A stretch of 64,000 bases of DNA from Anaeromassilibacillus sp. An250 (GTDB lineage Bacteria; Bacillota; Clostridia; Oscillospirales; Acutalibacteraceae): the NCBI RefSeq assembly GCF_002159845.1, contig NZ_NFJK01000005.1:124001-188000 (forward strand), read 5' to 3'. Below, in pieces: positions 49,982 through 58,643 of the stretch. Each line of letters starts with the position of its first letter. The first letter of the stretch is position 1. The notes beneath the pieces are model-generated. The model did no database searches, had not been told where the DNA came from, and worked only from the letters and a program-made list of their open reading frames with translations. Made by a program: the position numbers and the translations under genes.

Positions 49982-50209
49982 GAAGGTCAGGACGAAGTAG
50001 AAATAATCCGCCTGAAAGCTGGACTCCCGCAGGAAGCGTTTCACCATCTTGGGCGGTTCCCCTGCGTAGACCGGGCAGACGATCCCGATGGCATCATCGG
50101 AGAATTGGCGCTCAGTCCCCCGCATAATTTGCGGGATGCTGACGGGCGTGTCCGAAAAGCGCTTGGCCGCATACAGACTGTTGCCTGTGGCTGAAAAATA
50201 GAAGATCAT
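49982..50209 (-). pseudogene. EFR1-type flavodoxin/ferredoxin gene truncated after 76 codons
   Basis: MIFYFSATGNSLYAAKRF at the start is the FMN phosphate-binding loop of EFR1-family proteins, followed by IGIVCPVYAGEPPKMVKRFL and YFYFVLTF. At codon 76 the frame runs into the AraC remnant, so the rest of the flavodoxin and the ferredoxin domain are missing. SD GGGAGG is intact. The C-terminal half is not in the window. Confidence 0.75.
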
Positions 50210-50268
50210 ACTGGATATCCTCCCATATCTCGGTGTAAATCAGAGTCCGCTTATGCCTCGTAAAATAA

Positions 50269-50311
50269 CCGGCTGGCAGGAACCGGCATGGTGTCGGACC
50301 ATGCCAGCCGT
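50269..50311 (-). terminator. Hairpin downstream of the aldo/keto reductase
   Basis: Overlapping arms GGCATGGT (50285-50292) / ACCATGCC and an outer GGCTGGCA/TGCCAGCC. The minus-strand tail is TTATTTT. Probable terminator. Confidence 0.5.
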
Positions 50312-50326
50312 GTCAAAAGGATATTT

Positions 50327-51187
50327 TTATTCGTGGATTCTCATCTGATGGAGCATCTGGACAAATTTGGGGTCGCTGTGGTCTACAATCTCGCTGCGGC
50401 CGATGTCGAGCCCCGCAATCTCCGCCATATCCTCGCCGCTGAGCTGGAAATCCCAGATATCCATATTCTGTTCCATGCGCTCCTTGTGGACAGATTTGGG
50501 GATGACGGTGACGCCTCGCTGGACGTTCCAGCGCAGGGCTACCTGGGCAGCACTCTTGCCGTACTTCTGGCCGATTCTGGTTAGGACGGGGTGGGTGAAG
50601 ATACCATGGTTTCCCTCCGCGAAGGGTCCCCAGGCTTCGGGATGAACACCGTACTCCTTCATCAGCGCCAGGGCGCTTTCCTGCTGGAAGAAGGGATGGA
50701 GCTCCACCTGGTTGACAGCGGGTTTGATCTCCACGGTCTCACAGATATCGGCCAGAATCTGGGGATAGCAGTTACAAACGCCGATGGCCTTCAGCTTGCC
50801 CTCTTCGTTGGCCTCCTCCATGGCCCGATAGGCGCCGATATAGTCGCCCATAGGCTGGTGGATCAGGTACAGATCGATGTAGTCCAGCCCCAGCTTCTTC
50901 ATAGAGGTCTCAATGGCCTGCTTGGCACCCTCGTAGCTGGCGTCCTGAACCCACAGCTTGGTGGTAATGAACAGTTCCTCCCGGGGCACACCGCACTTGG
51001 CGATGGCCTTGCCCACGGCCTCCTCATTCATATAGGCTGCCGCCGTGTCGATGAGGCGGTAGCCGGTGGCGATGGCGTCCAGTACCGCCTGTTCGCAGAC
51101 GGCCAGGTTCGGCACCTGGAACACGCCGAAGCCCTCCAGAGGCATTTCCACGCCGTTATTCAGCTTGATGGTCTCGATTTTGTTCAT
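50327..51187 (-). CDS. Aldo/keto reductase (A)
   Basis: 286 aa. AKR tetrad visible: Asp in RLIDTAAAY and Tyr in the same loop, Lys in ITTKLWVQD, His in YLIHQPMGDY; the NADPH-binding end is PKSVHKERMEQN. Similar to AKR5-type 2,5-diketo-gluconate reductases. ATG 51187 has CAGGAGGAC upstream; the longer frame to 51295 reads across an SDR remnant. Paralogue of the next gene (same tetrad context). Confidence 0.92.
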   Translation of the reverse strand: MNKIETIKLNNGVEMPLEGFGVFQVPNLAVCEQAVLDAIATGYRLIDTAAAYMNEEAVGKAIAKCGVPREELFITTKLWVQDASYEGAKQAIETSMKKLGLDYIDLYLIHQPMGDYIGAYRAMEEANEEGKLKAIGVCNCYPQILADICETVEIKPAVNQVELHPFFQQESALALMKEYGVHPEAWGPFAEGNHGIFTHPVLTRIGQKYGKSAAQVALRWNVQRGVTVIPKSVHKERMEQNMDIWDFQLSGEDMAEIAGLDIGRSEIVDHSDPKFVQMLHQMRIHE

Positions 51188-51233
51188 GATAGAAGTCCTC
51201 CTGTTCGTATTAATCCGTTTTAAGTTGTGTGCT

Positions 51234-51301
51234 TTAGCCGCGGGCGATATTGTATACAGCGCCGCTGACATAGCTTGCCTCGTTGGACAGAACAATCGTG
51301 G
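51234..51301 (-). pseudogene. C-terminal remnant of a short-chain dehydrogenase
   Basis: On the minus strand the frame reads TIVLSNEASYVSGAVYNIARG then TAA. SNEASYVSGAVY is the well-known end of classical SDRs (SYVTGxxxxVDGG). No upstream part is present, so a gene was lost between the two aldo/keto reductases. Confidence 0.6.
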
Positions 51302-51365
51302 GAACAGAAAATGTAAACATGCAAAAACCTCTTTATATCACGAAAAGTCGCTCCAAGAATTCAAA

Positions 51366-52217
51366 TTATCCATGGATCTTCACACTGTTGAGCTGCCGGG
51401 CCGTGCAGAAGCTGTGGTGGTCGATGATCTCGCTGTGGCCGATGTCCATGCTGGTGATGCTCTCCATCTCTTTCTCCGATAGTTCAAAATCAAAGACATC
51501 CAAATTTTCTATCATCCGCTCCTTGTGGACTGTCTTGGGAACGGTGGGGATATTCCTCTGGATATGCCAGCGGAGGATGACTTGGGCTGTGGTTTTGCTG
51601 TGCCTGCCGGCGATCTTGGCCAGCATCTTATGGTTGAAAATATCTTTCTGTGCCTCGGAGAAGGGGCCCCACGCCTGGGGAAGAACCCCATAGTCCTCCA
51701 TGACCCGCAAGGTGGTGTTCTGCTGGAAAAACGGGTGGATCTCGATTTGATTCACCATAGGCTTGATTTCCTGGTTCATGCATAGGTCTACCAGCCGCTC
51801 CGGGGTGAAGTTGCTCACCCCGATGGCTCGGACCGCTCCCTCATGGTACAGCCGCTCCATGGCCCGCCAAGCGCCGTAGTAGTCGCCAAAGGGCTGATGG
51901 ATCAGGTACAGATCCAGAATGTCCAGCCCGAGCCGTTTCAAGGATGCGTCGAAAGCCCGCAGGGTTCCGTCGTACCCGGCGTCCTGGACCCACAGCTTGG
52001 TAGTGATGAACAGCTCCTCCCGGGGCAGCCCGGAACTGCGGAGCGCCATGCCGATGGCCGCTTCATTTTCATAGGATGCGGCGGTATCGAACAGACGATA
52101 GCCGGTCTCCAGCGCCTCCGAAACACAGTTCTCGCACTGTGCTGCGTCTTTGATTTGGAATGTGCCATAGCCAATCATTGGCAACTCTACACCGTTGGAG
52201 AGCGTCCTGTACTGCAT
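51366..52217 (-). CDS. Aldo/keto reductase (B)
   Basis: 283 aa, related to gene A. Tetrad in RLFDTAASY, ITTKLWVQD and YLIHQPFGDY; end PKTVHKERMIEN. Probably NADPH-dependent reduction of carbonyl compounds. GGGAGG precedes ATG 52217. It is the first gene in the reductase group, divergent from a LysR regulator. Confidence 0.92.
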   Translation of the reverse strand: MQYRTLSNGVELPMIGYGTFQIKDAAQCENCVSEALETGYRLFDTAASYENEAAIGMALRSSGLPREELFITTKLWVQDAGYDGTLRAFDASLKRLGLDILDLYLIHQPFGDYYGAWRAMERLYHEGAVRAIGVSNFTPERLVDLCMNQEIKPMVNQIEIHPFFQQNTTLRVMEDYGVLPQAWGPFSEAQKDIFNHKMLAKIAGRHSKTTAQVILRWHIQRNIPTVPKTVHKERMIENLDVFDFELSEKEMESITSMDIGHSEIIDHHSFCTARQLNSVKIHG

Positions 52218-52333
52218 GGTGTCAAGCCTCCCTTTTCCTCGATTTCTTTCGGATGAACACATTGTAGGCCCGTTTTTCCGCAAAGTACAGTGCCGATTAT
52301 GCAGAGCGCTCTAACTGAAACGCATACTCCCCC

Positions 52334-52362
52334 TTGCAATCCGCTGGGGCGGCTGTTACAAT
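52334..52362 (+). promoter_or_regulatory. Possible LysR-gene promoter
   Basis: TTGCAA (52334-52339), 17-nt spacer, TACAAT (52357-52362). It would leave a very short leader before ATG 52378. Confidence 0.4.
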
Positions 52363-52377
52363 AGTTACAAGGCGGTG

Positions 52378-53229
52378 ATGATTGTGTTTGAGCTCTACCA
52401 GCTGGAGCAGCTTTTGGCCTTCGCGGAGTGTGGGACCCTGTCCGGCGCGGCGGAGCGCCTGCACCTGTCCCAGCCAGCCCTCAGCCGGTCCATGCAACGG
52501 CTGGAAGCGGAGCTTCAGGTCTCTCTGTTCGACCGGCAGAAAAACAAAATCAAGTTCAACGAAAACGGCCGCATGGCGGCGGAATACGCGCGGCAGGTCA
52601 TGGAGAAGTGCCAGGACATGATCGGCCGTGTCCAAGCCTTCGACCGCAGCCAGCGTACGATCCTGCTGGGTTCCTGCGCACCGGCCCCTTTGTGGGAGAT
52701 CCCTCCGGTTCTCTCTGATCTTTATCCGGACCGGACGATCTCCTCGGAGATGCGGGAAAACGATGTGCTCCTTCAGGGTCTGCGGGATAACTTCTATCAG
52801 CTGATCATCCTGCCGTACCCGGTAGAGGAGCCTGGAATTTCCTGTGTAAAATATGGGGAGGAGCACCTGTATTTCTCCCTGCCGCCGGCACATCCGCTCT
52901 CTGGCAGCAAGGAATTATATATGAAGGATCTCAATGGCGAGACGATGCTTCTGCGGAATCGTCTCGGCTTTTGGCGCAATGTGACCGATCAAAAAATGCC
53001 GGATACTCGTTTTCTGGAGCAGGAGGATGTAGCCTTTGAAGAACTGGTAAAATTCTCCGCGCTTCCCAGCTTTACAACAGATGTGGTTCTCCACCGGGAG
53101 GGAAATCCCGTGAATCGGGTCAATATCCCGATTCTGGATGATGAGGCAAATGTGACTTATTATTGTCTATATAAGCCACACGGGCTGAATGATTTGAATG
53201 CTTTTCTCAAAACACTTCCAACCGATTGA
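52378..53229 (+). CDS. LysR-family transcriptional regulator
   Basis: 283 aa. N-terminal winged helix (LEQLLAFAECGTLSGAAERLHLSQPALSRSMQRLEAELQVSLFDR) then a periplasmic-binding-like effector domain. It is divergent from aldo/keto reductase B and likely controls the reductases and the interrupted EFR1 gene. ATG 52378 follows AAGGCGG; GTG 52375 and GTG 52384 are alternatives. Confidence 0.93.
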   Translation: MIVFELYQLEQLLAFAECGTLSGAAERLHLSQPALSRSMQRLEAELQVSLFDRQKNKIKFNENGRMAAEYARQVMEKCQDMIGRVQAFDRSQRTILLGSCAPAPLWEIPPVLSDLYPDRTISSEMRENDVLLQGLRDNFYQLIILPYPVEEPGISCVKYGEEHLYFSLPPAHPLSGSKELYMKDLNGETMLLRNRLGFWRNVTDQKMPDTRFLEQEDVAFEELVKFSALPSFTTDVVLHREGNPVNRVNIPILDDEANVTYYCLYKPHGLNDLNAFLKTLPTD

Positions 53230-53688
53230 CTTCCATTGTTTACAGCCCCCAATTTCTGAGGTACGGCCGACGCAAAAAGCTTTGCTGAATCTCGCCCTCA
53301 GAGTGATCATGCAGGCAGTTAAAGGCACGAAAAACGCTCCCCACTCCTACCGGCGAAAGGCGCCGGCAAAGAGAAGGGAGCAATTTTACCACAGAACACA
53401 CCACAGACGGCGGCGTAACACATGGAGATTAGCGTCCTAAAAAGTGGCGGAAAGCGAGTGAAACCGAGCGGAAAGCGTTATAAACAATTAAAAATGATAC
53501 AAACGTATCCTTTGCGTTGAAGTCTCTTTCTTTATTTAATTTTCTTTATCCACATTTGAGCTGGCACAATATGTTTTGCAATACGATCCTTTCCACCGAT
53601 AAATCATTCGCATATTGCAGGTTTTATCCGTAAGTTACTGTAAAAACACATCCGCTTGTGACCGGATAAATTTCTTTGGAGGTAAACT
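53230..53688. other. Gap between LysR and HAD genes
   Basis: No supported gene. A weak hairpin GCTCCC...GGGAGC around 53337-53382 contains an inner CCGGCG/CGCCGG and may terminate the LysR transcript. The rest has no recognised feature. Confidence 0.4.
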
Positions 53689-54480
53689 ATGAATCAACAA
53701 AATTTTGGTGCAATCAAGATCGCTTTCTTTGACATTGATGGCACTTTGGTTGATATGAATAAAAAAGTGATAACCCCCAGAATGTTGGACACATTGATTC
53801 AACTGAAGCAAAAAGGCCTGCGGATTTGTATTGCAACGGGGAGAGCGCCGATGACAATCCCCCACTTTCCAGGTGTGGACTTCGACGCATATCTGGCATT
53901 TAACGCCTCCTATTGTTATACAAAGGATACCGATATTTTCCGCAATCCGATCCCCACTTCTGATGTGCAGACAATTATCGAAAATGCAACGCGCATCCAC
54001 CGGCCGGTTTCGCTTGCCAGCGCGACCAGATTGGGGGCAAACGGCAAGGACCAGGATTTGGTGGAGTATTATGCTTTTTCCAAACAAGAGGTAGAAATCG
54101 CAGAGGATTTCGAAGCTCTAGCGAAAGAAGAGATTTACCAAATTATGATGGGATGCTATGAAAACGAGTATGCCAGCGTTTTAAACGGTGTGAAGGGTGC
54201 GAAGATCACAGCCTGGTGGTCCCGCGCTGTGGACATCATCCCTGCAAACGGCGGAAAAGGGATGGGTATTGAAAAAGTGCTCGCCTACTACCATTTAACA
54301 AAGGAGCAAGCGATTGCATTTGGGGACGGTACCAACGATATTGAAATGCTGCAAGCGGTTGGCATCGGGGTCGCAATGGGAAATGCGACAGACAATGTGA
54401 AGGCTGCCGCAGACGATTTGTGCGGCAATGTAGCGGACGATGGAATTTACTACTATTGCAAGGACCATCACATCTTATAA
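53689..54480 (+). CDS. Cof-type HAD-family hydrolase
   Basis: 263 aa. Motif I FFDIDGTLVD, motif II CIATGRAP, motif III Lys in GGKGMGIEKVL and motif IV FGDGTNDIEML, with a class IIB cap between (about 80-180). Such enzymes dephosphorylate sugar phosphates, FMN or pyridoxal phosphate. GGAGG precedes the start. No near neighbours on the same strand; a terminator follows. Confidence 0.92.
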   Translation: MNQQNFGAIKIAFFDIDGTLVDMNKKVITPRMLDTLIQLKQKGLRICIATGRAPMTIPHFPGVDFDAYLAFNASYCYTKDTDIFRNPIPTSDVQTIIENATRIHRPVSLASATRLGANGKDQDLVEYYAFSKQEVEIAEDFEALAKEEIYQIMMGCYENEYASVLNGVKGAKITAWWSRAVDIIPANGGKGMGIEKVLAYYHLTKEQAIAFGDGTNDIEMLQAVGIGVAMGNATDNVKAAADDLCGNVADDGIYYYCKDHHIL

Positions 54481-54542
54481 CCGTCTTCCCTTGCGTTTTT
54501 CAATGGATAACCCACGCCATCCTTATAATAGGAGCTATGAAA

Positions 54543-54586
54543 AAGACCGTTCTCTTGGAACATCTCCAAGGGACGGTCTTCCTTTT
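54543..54586. terminator. Terminator between the HAD gene and membrane-protein gene
   Basis: AAGACCGT (54543-54550) / ACGGTCTT (54573-54580), inner CTTGGA/TCCAAG; A and T flanks. Bidirectional. Confidence 0.8.
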
Positions 54587-54590
54587 GCCC

Positions 54591-55481
54591 TCATACGGTA
54601 TAAGAACTCCGGCTGTTTTTGATCTCTTTTGACGACCGCACAATCATAGAAACAGCCATACCCAAGATCACCACGCAGATAAATCCACCAGTAGCTGCAA
54701 CCATCTGTTGCTGGAAGGCAGCATCTTTAGGGCTGCCGAACCGTGCCAACATGGCGGTCTCCAAAGATAGAATCGATACAAGGGCTGCCGCTAGGTTGAT
54801 TGCCTTTGCCGCAGCCAAAATGGGACTATGATGCTTTCGGTACTTTATAAAGTTCTTAGTGGCAATGATAATGGAATAGAACGCATAGGCCGCCATAAGA
54901 TAGATCAACGTCCCTGGATATTCGTAACGGCGGTTCTGCTGAACGATCAAAAGGACGATCACGGCGAGCGCTTGATTCATCAGCAGCAATATGATCCCGC
55001 AGAAACGATACCGGCGAAGCGCAGACCTTCTATTTTTCTCAATGCTCTGGGGGCTTTCGCGCCACAGCAATAGGAAACGCATCAGCGCCAATAACCCATA
55101 GTAAACTGCGATAGAAACCAGCCAAAGAGAGCGGTAGTGAACGCCGGAAATAAATTTGATAACAGCATAAAGGATATTGATTGCCAATGATAGATAGAGG
55201 GAAATGTGTACACGAAACGGGACATCTGTGATATAACGGTTGACCCAGACATTCTGGCGGGCAAAACCGGCACCCTTCCGAAAGAGCAGGAACCCATTCG
55301 TACATACAACCGTTAACGAGTAGGCCGAAACAAGATAGGCTATATATGCAACTGGGCTGGCATGCTGCGTATCGGATGAGAAAGTATATGCCAGCAGAAA
55401 GGCCGACAGAAGGACACTTAAAAGGACAACGGCCTTTCCTGGGAATAGGAGTTTATGAAGGGCTTTTTTTAACGGTTCCAT
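54591..55481 (-). CDS. Hypothetical multi-pass membrane protein
   Basis: 296 aa with about eight hydrophobic segments (for example AVVLLSVLLSAFLLAYTF, VAYIAYLVSAYSLTVVC, YGLLALMRFLLLW, FCGIILLLMNQALAVIVLLIV). No motif recognised. It may be an uncharacterised integral membrane family seen in Clostridia. GGAGG precedes ATG 55481. Transcribed convergently to the HAD gene. Confidence 0.75.
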   Translation of the reverse strand: MEPLKKALHKLLFPGKAVVLLSVLLSAFLLAYTFSSDTQHASPVAYIAYLVSAYSLTVVCTNGFLLFRKGAGFARQNVWVNRYITDVPFRVHISLYLSLAINILYAVIKFISGVHYRSLWLVSIAVYYGLLALMRFLLLWRESPQSIEKNRRSALRRYRFCGIILLLMNQALAVIVLLIVQQNRRYEYPGTLIYLMAAYAFYSIIIATKNFIKYRKHHSPILAAAKAINLAAALVSILSLETAMLARFGSPKDAAFQQQMVAATGGFICVVILGMAVSMIVRSSKEIKNSRSSYTV

Positions 55482-55909
55482 TGGTTTCCTCCAGCTCTTC
55501 TCTTAAAAGACATTGCCTCTCTCCTCTTTTTCTTCGATGGTGATATCGCTTTTGATATCTCTATTTTCTAAGCCAAATCCTTCCATTCCGGGAGGGACGG
55601 ATTTGCCATTTCAAGTCATCTATCGGTTGTGCTACCGTTTTATGAGAAAAGACGCATGAATGTCTTTTCATCAGCGCAAGTAGAACGTCCCTCTAATTTT
55701 TATTATACTACCAAAGAGATGTTAAAGTTTTGTTTACATCTAAAATTTTATGCGCAAAGGTTACCTTTGCAATCCATCCAACGATCGGTTCAGAACACCT
55801 ATTTCTAATCTCCTTACCTATTTATGGATGGCCCACAATCTCCGCAATAATGATGAAAATATTTTCCGCTGGTTCTGTTATGATGTGTCATAGAAAGGAG
55901 GAGATATAA
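55482..55909. other. Divergent intergenic region
   Basis: 428 bp without a gene. It holds the upstream regions of the membrane-protein gene (minus) and the AraC-GNAT gene (plus). An imperfect hairpin AAATCC...GGATTT lies near 55573-55603. AT-rich boxes occur near 55700 but no clear promoter. Confidence 0.4.
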
Positions 55910-56767
55910 CTGGAAAACAAAACTATCTGTGTCAATGCCGTTGTCGACTATGTCGAAAGTCATCTTGATGGCAAAATCGAATTGGAAATGATTGCAGAGG
56001 CTGTTCACTATTCAAAGTATCATTTGCACCGCCTTTTTGCGGAAACAGTAGGAATGACCGTGCATGATTATGTGCAACGCCGTCAACTGACCGAGGCGGC
56101 AAAATTATTGATCTTCTCTGATAAACCAATCCTTGAGATTGCCTTTCAATGCGGATATGAGAGTCAGCAGTCGTTCTCGGCAGCCTTTAAATCCATGTAT
56201 AAATTGCCTCCTGCGGCGTACCGGAACAATCAAAACTTTTATCCTTTGCAGTTGCGATTTCCTTTGTGCAGAAATATATCCATCCTAGAACCCGCAAAGC
56301 AAAACATCCGCCAAGCTGAACTTGCGGACATCCCTGCTTGGATGGACTTAATGCGGCTCTCTATCGATGGATATCCAATGATGGATGAAACCGTTTATTT
56401 AAAAAAGCTCAAGGGAAGTATACTCGAAAAACGCGCGCTTGTGCTAAAAGATGGAAACATTCTGATCGCTGCAATGGCGTTTACTTATGCCCCGGGCAGC
56501 ATTGAATTCTTTGGTATACACCCTCAGTATCACAGTTGCGGTATCCAAAAGCTATTTTTAAACACTTTATTAGAAACCTATCTGCCCCGGCAAGAAATTA
56601 GTACAACAACCTTTCGTGTAAATGATAAAGCCGATTTAGGCCATCGCAAGAGATTGATACAACTTGGCTTTGTAGAAAAAGAACGGCTGACTGAGTTCGG
56701 ATATCCGACACAGCGCTTTGTCTTTACTCCCCCTAAAAAGGAAGAGGGACACATCCATGAAAAATAG
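55910..56767 (+). CDS. AraC-GNAT fusion protein, probable CTG start
   Basis: 285 aa if started at CTG 55910, which follows AAAGGAGGAGATATAA at ideal distance. This adds the expected first AraC helix, ENKTICVNAVVDYVESHLDG. ATG 55982 lacks an SD and would lose part of the DNA-binding domain. The two AraC helix-turn-helices (MIAEAVHYSKYHLHRLFAETVGMT and ILEIAFQCGYESQQSFSAAFK) occupy ~10-110. A GNAT acetyltransferase-like part follows (about 125-275: IRQAELADIPAWMDLMRLS, ILIAAMAFTYAPGSIEFFGIHPQYHSCGIQKLF). MFS exporter gene overlaps its 3' end by 11 nt, so they form an operon. Confidence 0.8.
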   Translation: MENKTICVNAVVDYVESHLDGKIELEMIAEAVHYSKYHLHRLFAETVGMTVHDYVQRRQLTEAAKLLIFSDKPILEIAFQCGYESQQSFSAAFKSMYKLPPAAYRNNQNFYPLQLRFPLCRNISILEPAKQNIRQAELADIPAWMDLMRLSIDGYPMMDETVYLKKLKGSILEKRALVLKDGNILIAAMAFTYAPGSIEFFGIHPQYHSCGIQKLFLNTLLETYLPRQEISTTTFRVNDKADLGHRKRLIQLGFVEKERLTEFGYPTQRFVFTPPKKEEGHIHEK

Positions 56768-57974
56768 GCAACGCATCAGCTGGAAAAAACGCGCCATCCT
56801 CTTCCTAATCAGCCAATGCATCACACTTTTTGGCTCAACGCTTGTCCAGATGGCGCTCGTATGGTATGCAACCATGCAAACATCCAGCGGTGCATGGGTG
56901 GCATCCTTTACCATTTGCTCTTATTTGCCGCAATTTTTTATTTCATTTTTGGGTGGCATATGGGCAGACCGGTATAATCGAAAAATACTAATTGCCAGCG
57001 CAGATTCTTTGATTGCTTTTGTTACCCTTTTGATGATATTTGCAATTCCACTCATTTCATCCAATACGGCTCTATTATCCAGCCTGCTTGTTATGTCGGC
57101 CATTCGTTCTCTCGGTGCAGGAATTCAAACCCCGGCAGTGCAAGCTGTGATCCCGCAACTCGTCCCAAAAGGCCAACTCATGCGGTATAACGGTATCTAT
57201 GCAACCATGCAGTCCATTGTCAATTTTGCTGCGCCAGCTGCTGCGGGGGCTGTCTTTTCCATCAGCACACTACCTGCGACTCTGATGATTGATGTTGTAA
57301 CAGCACTCCTTGGAACAGGCCTTTTGTCTTTCCTTGTTCTCCCGAAGCAAAACCCTATTGCCCAAAAGGATTCCCTTTGTTCCGACATAAAAACCAGCGT
57401 AAAATATGTTTTCGCAGATAAACCGATCGGAGTACTGTTGATTGTATATGGACTGTTCACGTTCTTTTGTGTCCCAGCTGGTTATCTCGCAGGGCTTCTC
57501 GTCCGGCGCACTTTTGGAGATACTTATTGGTGTCTCACCGCAGTGGAATTGGCCGGCTTTGCAGGCATGATGGCCGGGGGTGTTATAATGAGCATATGGG
57601 GCGGCTATCAGCGCGGAGAAACGACTTTGGCGATGGGCCTTTTGCTTTTTGGATTCTTTGCAGCCAGCATGGGCTTTGCAAAAAACTTTATCCTCTATTT
57701 GTGCTTCATGCTTTTTTACGGAGTGGCGCTGACAATCGTACAAACAGCTATTACCACCATGTTACAGGAAAAAGCTATCCCTTCCATGCAAGGGCGTGTT
57801 TTTGGATTATTCAGTACAATGTACGCTGGATTCTTGCCGGTTGGTATGGCAATCTTCGGCCCATTGGCCGATATGGTCCCACTGCAATGGATTATCATTG
57901 GAACTGGAATCGCGCTTATCCTCCTTGGCGGTATCGTCACCCAAGCCCGGCAGCTCAGGACGGTTCAAAAATAG
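56757..57974 (+). CDS. MFS exporter
   Basis: 405 aa, 12 predicted helices. Features: GSTLVQMALVWYA in helix 1, IWADRYNRKILIASAD (the A-loop G-x3-D-R-x-x-R motif), MRYNGIYATMQSIVNFAAPAAAGAV, VFGLFSTMYAGFLPVGMAIFGPLAD. Similar to Mef/macrolide-type and other drug exporters. Its start lies within the end of the AraC-GNAT gene, so the regulator probably controls this exporter. Confidence 0.88.
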   Translation: MKNRQRISWKKRAILFLISQCITLFGSTLVQMALVWYATMQTSSGAWVASFTICSYLPQFFISFLGGIWADRYNRKILIASADSLIAFVTLLMIFAIPLISSNTALLSSLLVMSAIRSLGAGIQTPAVQAVIPQLVPKGQLMRYNGIYATMQSIVNFAAPAAAGAVFSISTLPATLMIDVVTALLGTGLLSFLVLPKQNPIAQKDSLCSDIKTSVKYVFADKPIGVLLIVYGLFTFFCVPAGYLAGLLVRRTFGDTYWCLTAVELAGFAGMMAGGVIMSIWGGYQRGETTLAMGLLLFGFFAASMGFAKNFILYLCFMLFYGVALTIVQTAITTMLQEKAIPSMQGRVFGLFSTMYAGFLPVGMAIFGPLADMVPLQWIIIGTGIALILLGGIVTQARQLRTVQK

Positions 57975-58003
57975 CTACTCCTACACAAACTGTAATTGCT
58001 CCG

Positions 58004-58042
58004 CAGCGGTTTGAGATCCGATCTCAAACCGCTGTTATTTTT
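58004..58042 (+). terminator. Terminator of the AraC-GNAT/MFS operon
   Basis: 14-bp stem CAGCGGTTTGAGAT (58004-58017) / ATCTCAAACCGCTG (58021-58034), then TTATTTTT. Confidence 0.9.
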
Positions 58043-58147
58043 CATAGGACTATACTTTGCATTCAAAAGTTCCCTTTAAAAGGATGGAACACCTTTGCAG
58101 GATCATTGCCCTGGCAGATCTCGTTCCACATCAGGTTCCTTTCCATA

Positions 58148-58390
58148 CTAATTTGGGGATTCATTTTTTCTTTGTACAACTCGGAAGCGATTTTGGGCTT
58201 GTGCAATCCGTTCGTTGATTCTTACCGCTTGTACGCCGTGTTTCGCCTGCTGTGCTGCCGTGCAATCCGGGGCTCCGCTCTTGGTTTTTGCTTCCACTTT
58301 TGCCGTTTGGAGTACGCGCTGGCCCTCATTTTGTTGAACCTTAGCGCATTCTCTCCTATCCTGAAATACACTCTTTAGAAAATTGGCCAT
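58148..58390 (-). CDS. Small hypothetical protein (80 aa)
   Basis: 80 aa, basic and Gln/Lys-rich (MANFLKSVFQDRRE..., VRINERIAQAQNRFRVVQRK), probably helical. No family recognised. It is supported mainly by an excellent SD, AAAGGAGGG, 7 nt before ATG 58390. It might be a phage- or sporulation-related small protein; this is a guess. A second short frame lies just upstream on the same strand. Confidence 0.5.
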   Translation of the reverse strand: MANFLKSVFQDRRECAKVQQNEGQRVLQTAKVEAKTKSGAPDCTAAQQAKHGVQAVRINERIAQAQNRFRVVQRKNESPN

Positions 58391-58424
58391 GGTTTTCCCT
58401 CCTTTATGTCACAACCGTCTGCTT

Positions 58425-58643
58425 TTAAAACATCCTCGGGTCCGTGGCTTTATGCTCTTTTGCGAATGCCTGCATTGTATCATCCAAATATTTTGAAAAT
58501 GCTGAAGATTTGTTTACGAAACGTAAAAATATAGCTGTATCTACCTTCGTTGAGTCCGTAGGACACAAGGAAACGGGTTTACTGCCAACCGGAAAGGGAA
58601 TTCCGGCTGTAGTAAACCCGTTATGTTCCCATATTATCATCAT
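58425..58643 (-). CDS. Doubtful small ORF (72 aa)
   Basis: 72 aa from ATG 58643; the SD is weak and a 51-bp palindrome (58572-58622) lies inside. It ends 34 nt before the 80-aa gene, so a short operon is possible. The sequence shows no recognised domain. Low confidence; it may be non-coding. Confidence 0.25.
   Translation of the reverse strand: MMIIWEHNGFTTAGIPFPVGSKPVSLCPTDSTKVDTAIFLRFVNKSSAFSKYLDDTMQAFAKEHKATDPRMF
58572..58622. repeat. Long nested palindrome
   Basis: AACGGGTTTACT (58572-58583) pairs with AGTAAACCCGTT (58611-58622), and CCGGAA (58589-58594) with TTCCGG (58601-58606). No T run on either side. Confidence 0.65.

Noticed and set aside
53198-53440. 80-codon frame downstream of the LysR gene
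   Set aside because: It overlaps the end of the LysR gene, is rich in Arg/Lys from GC-rich repeats, and has no SD.
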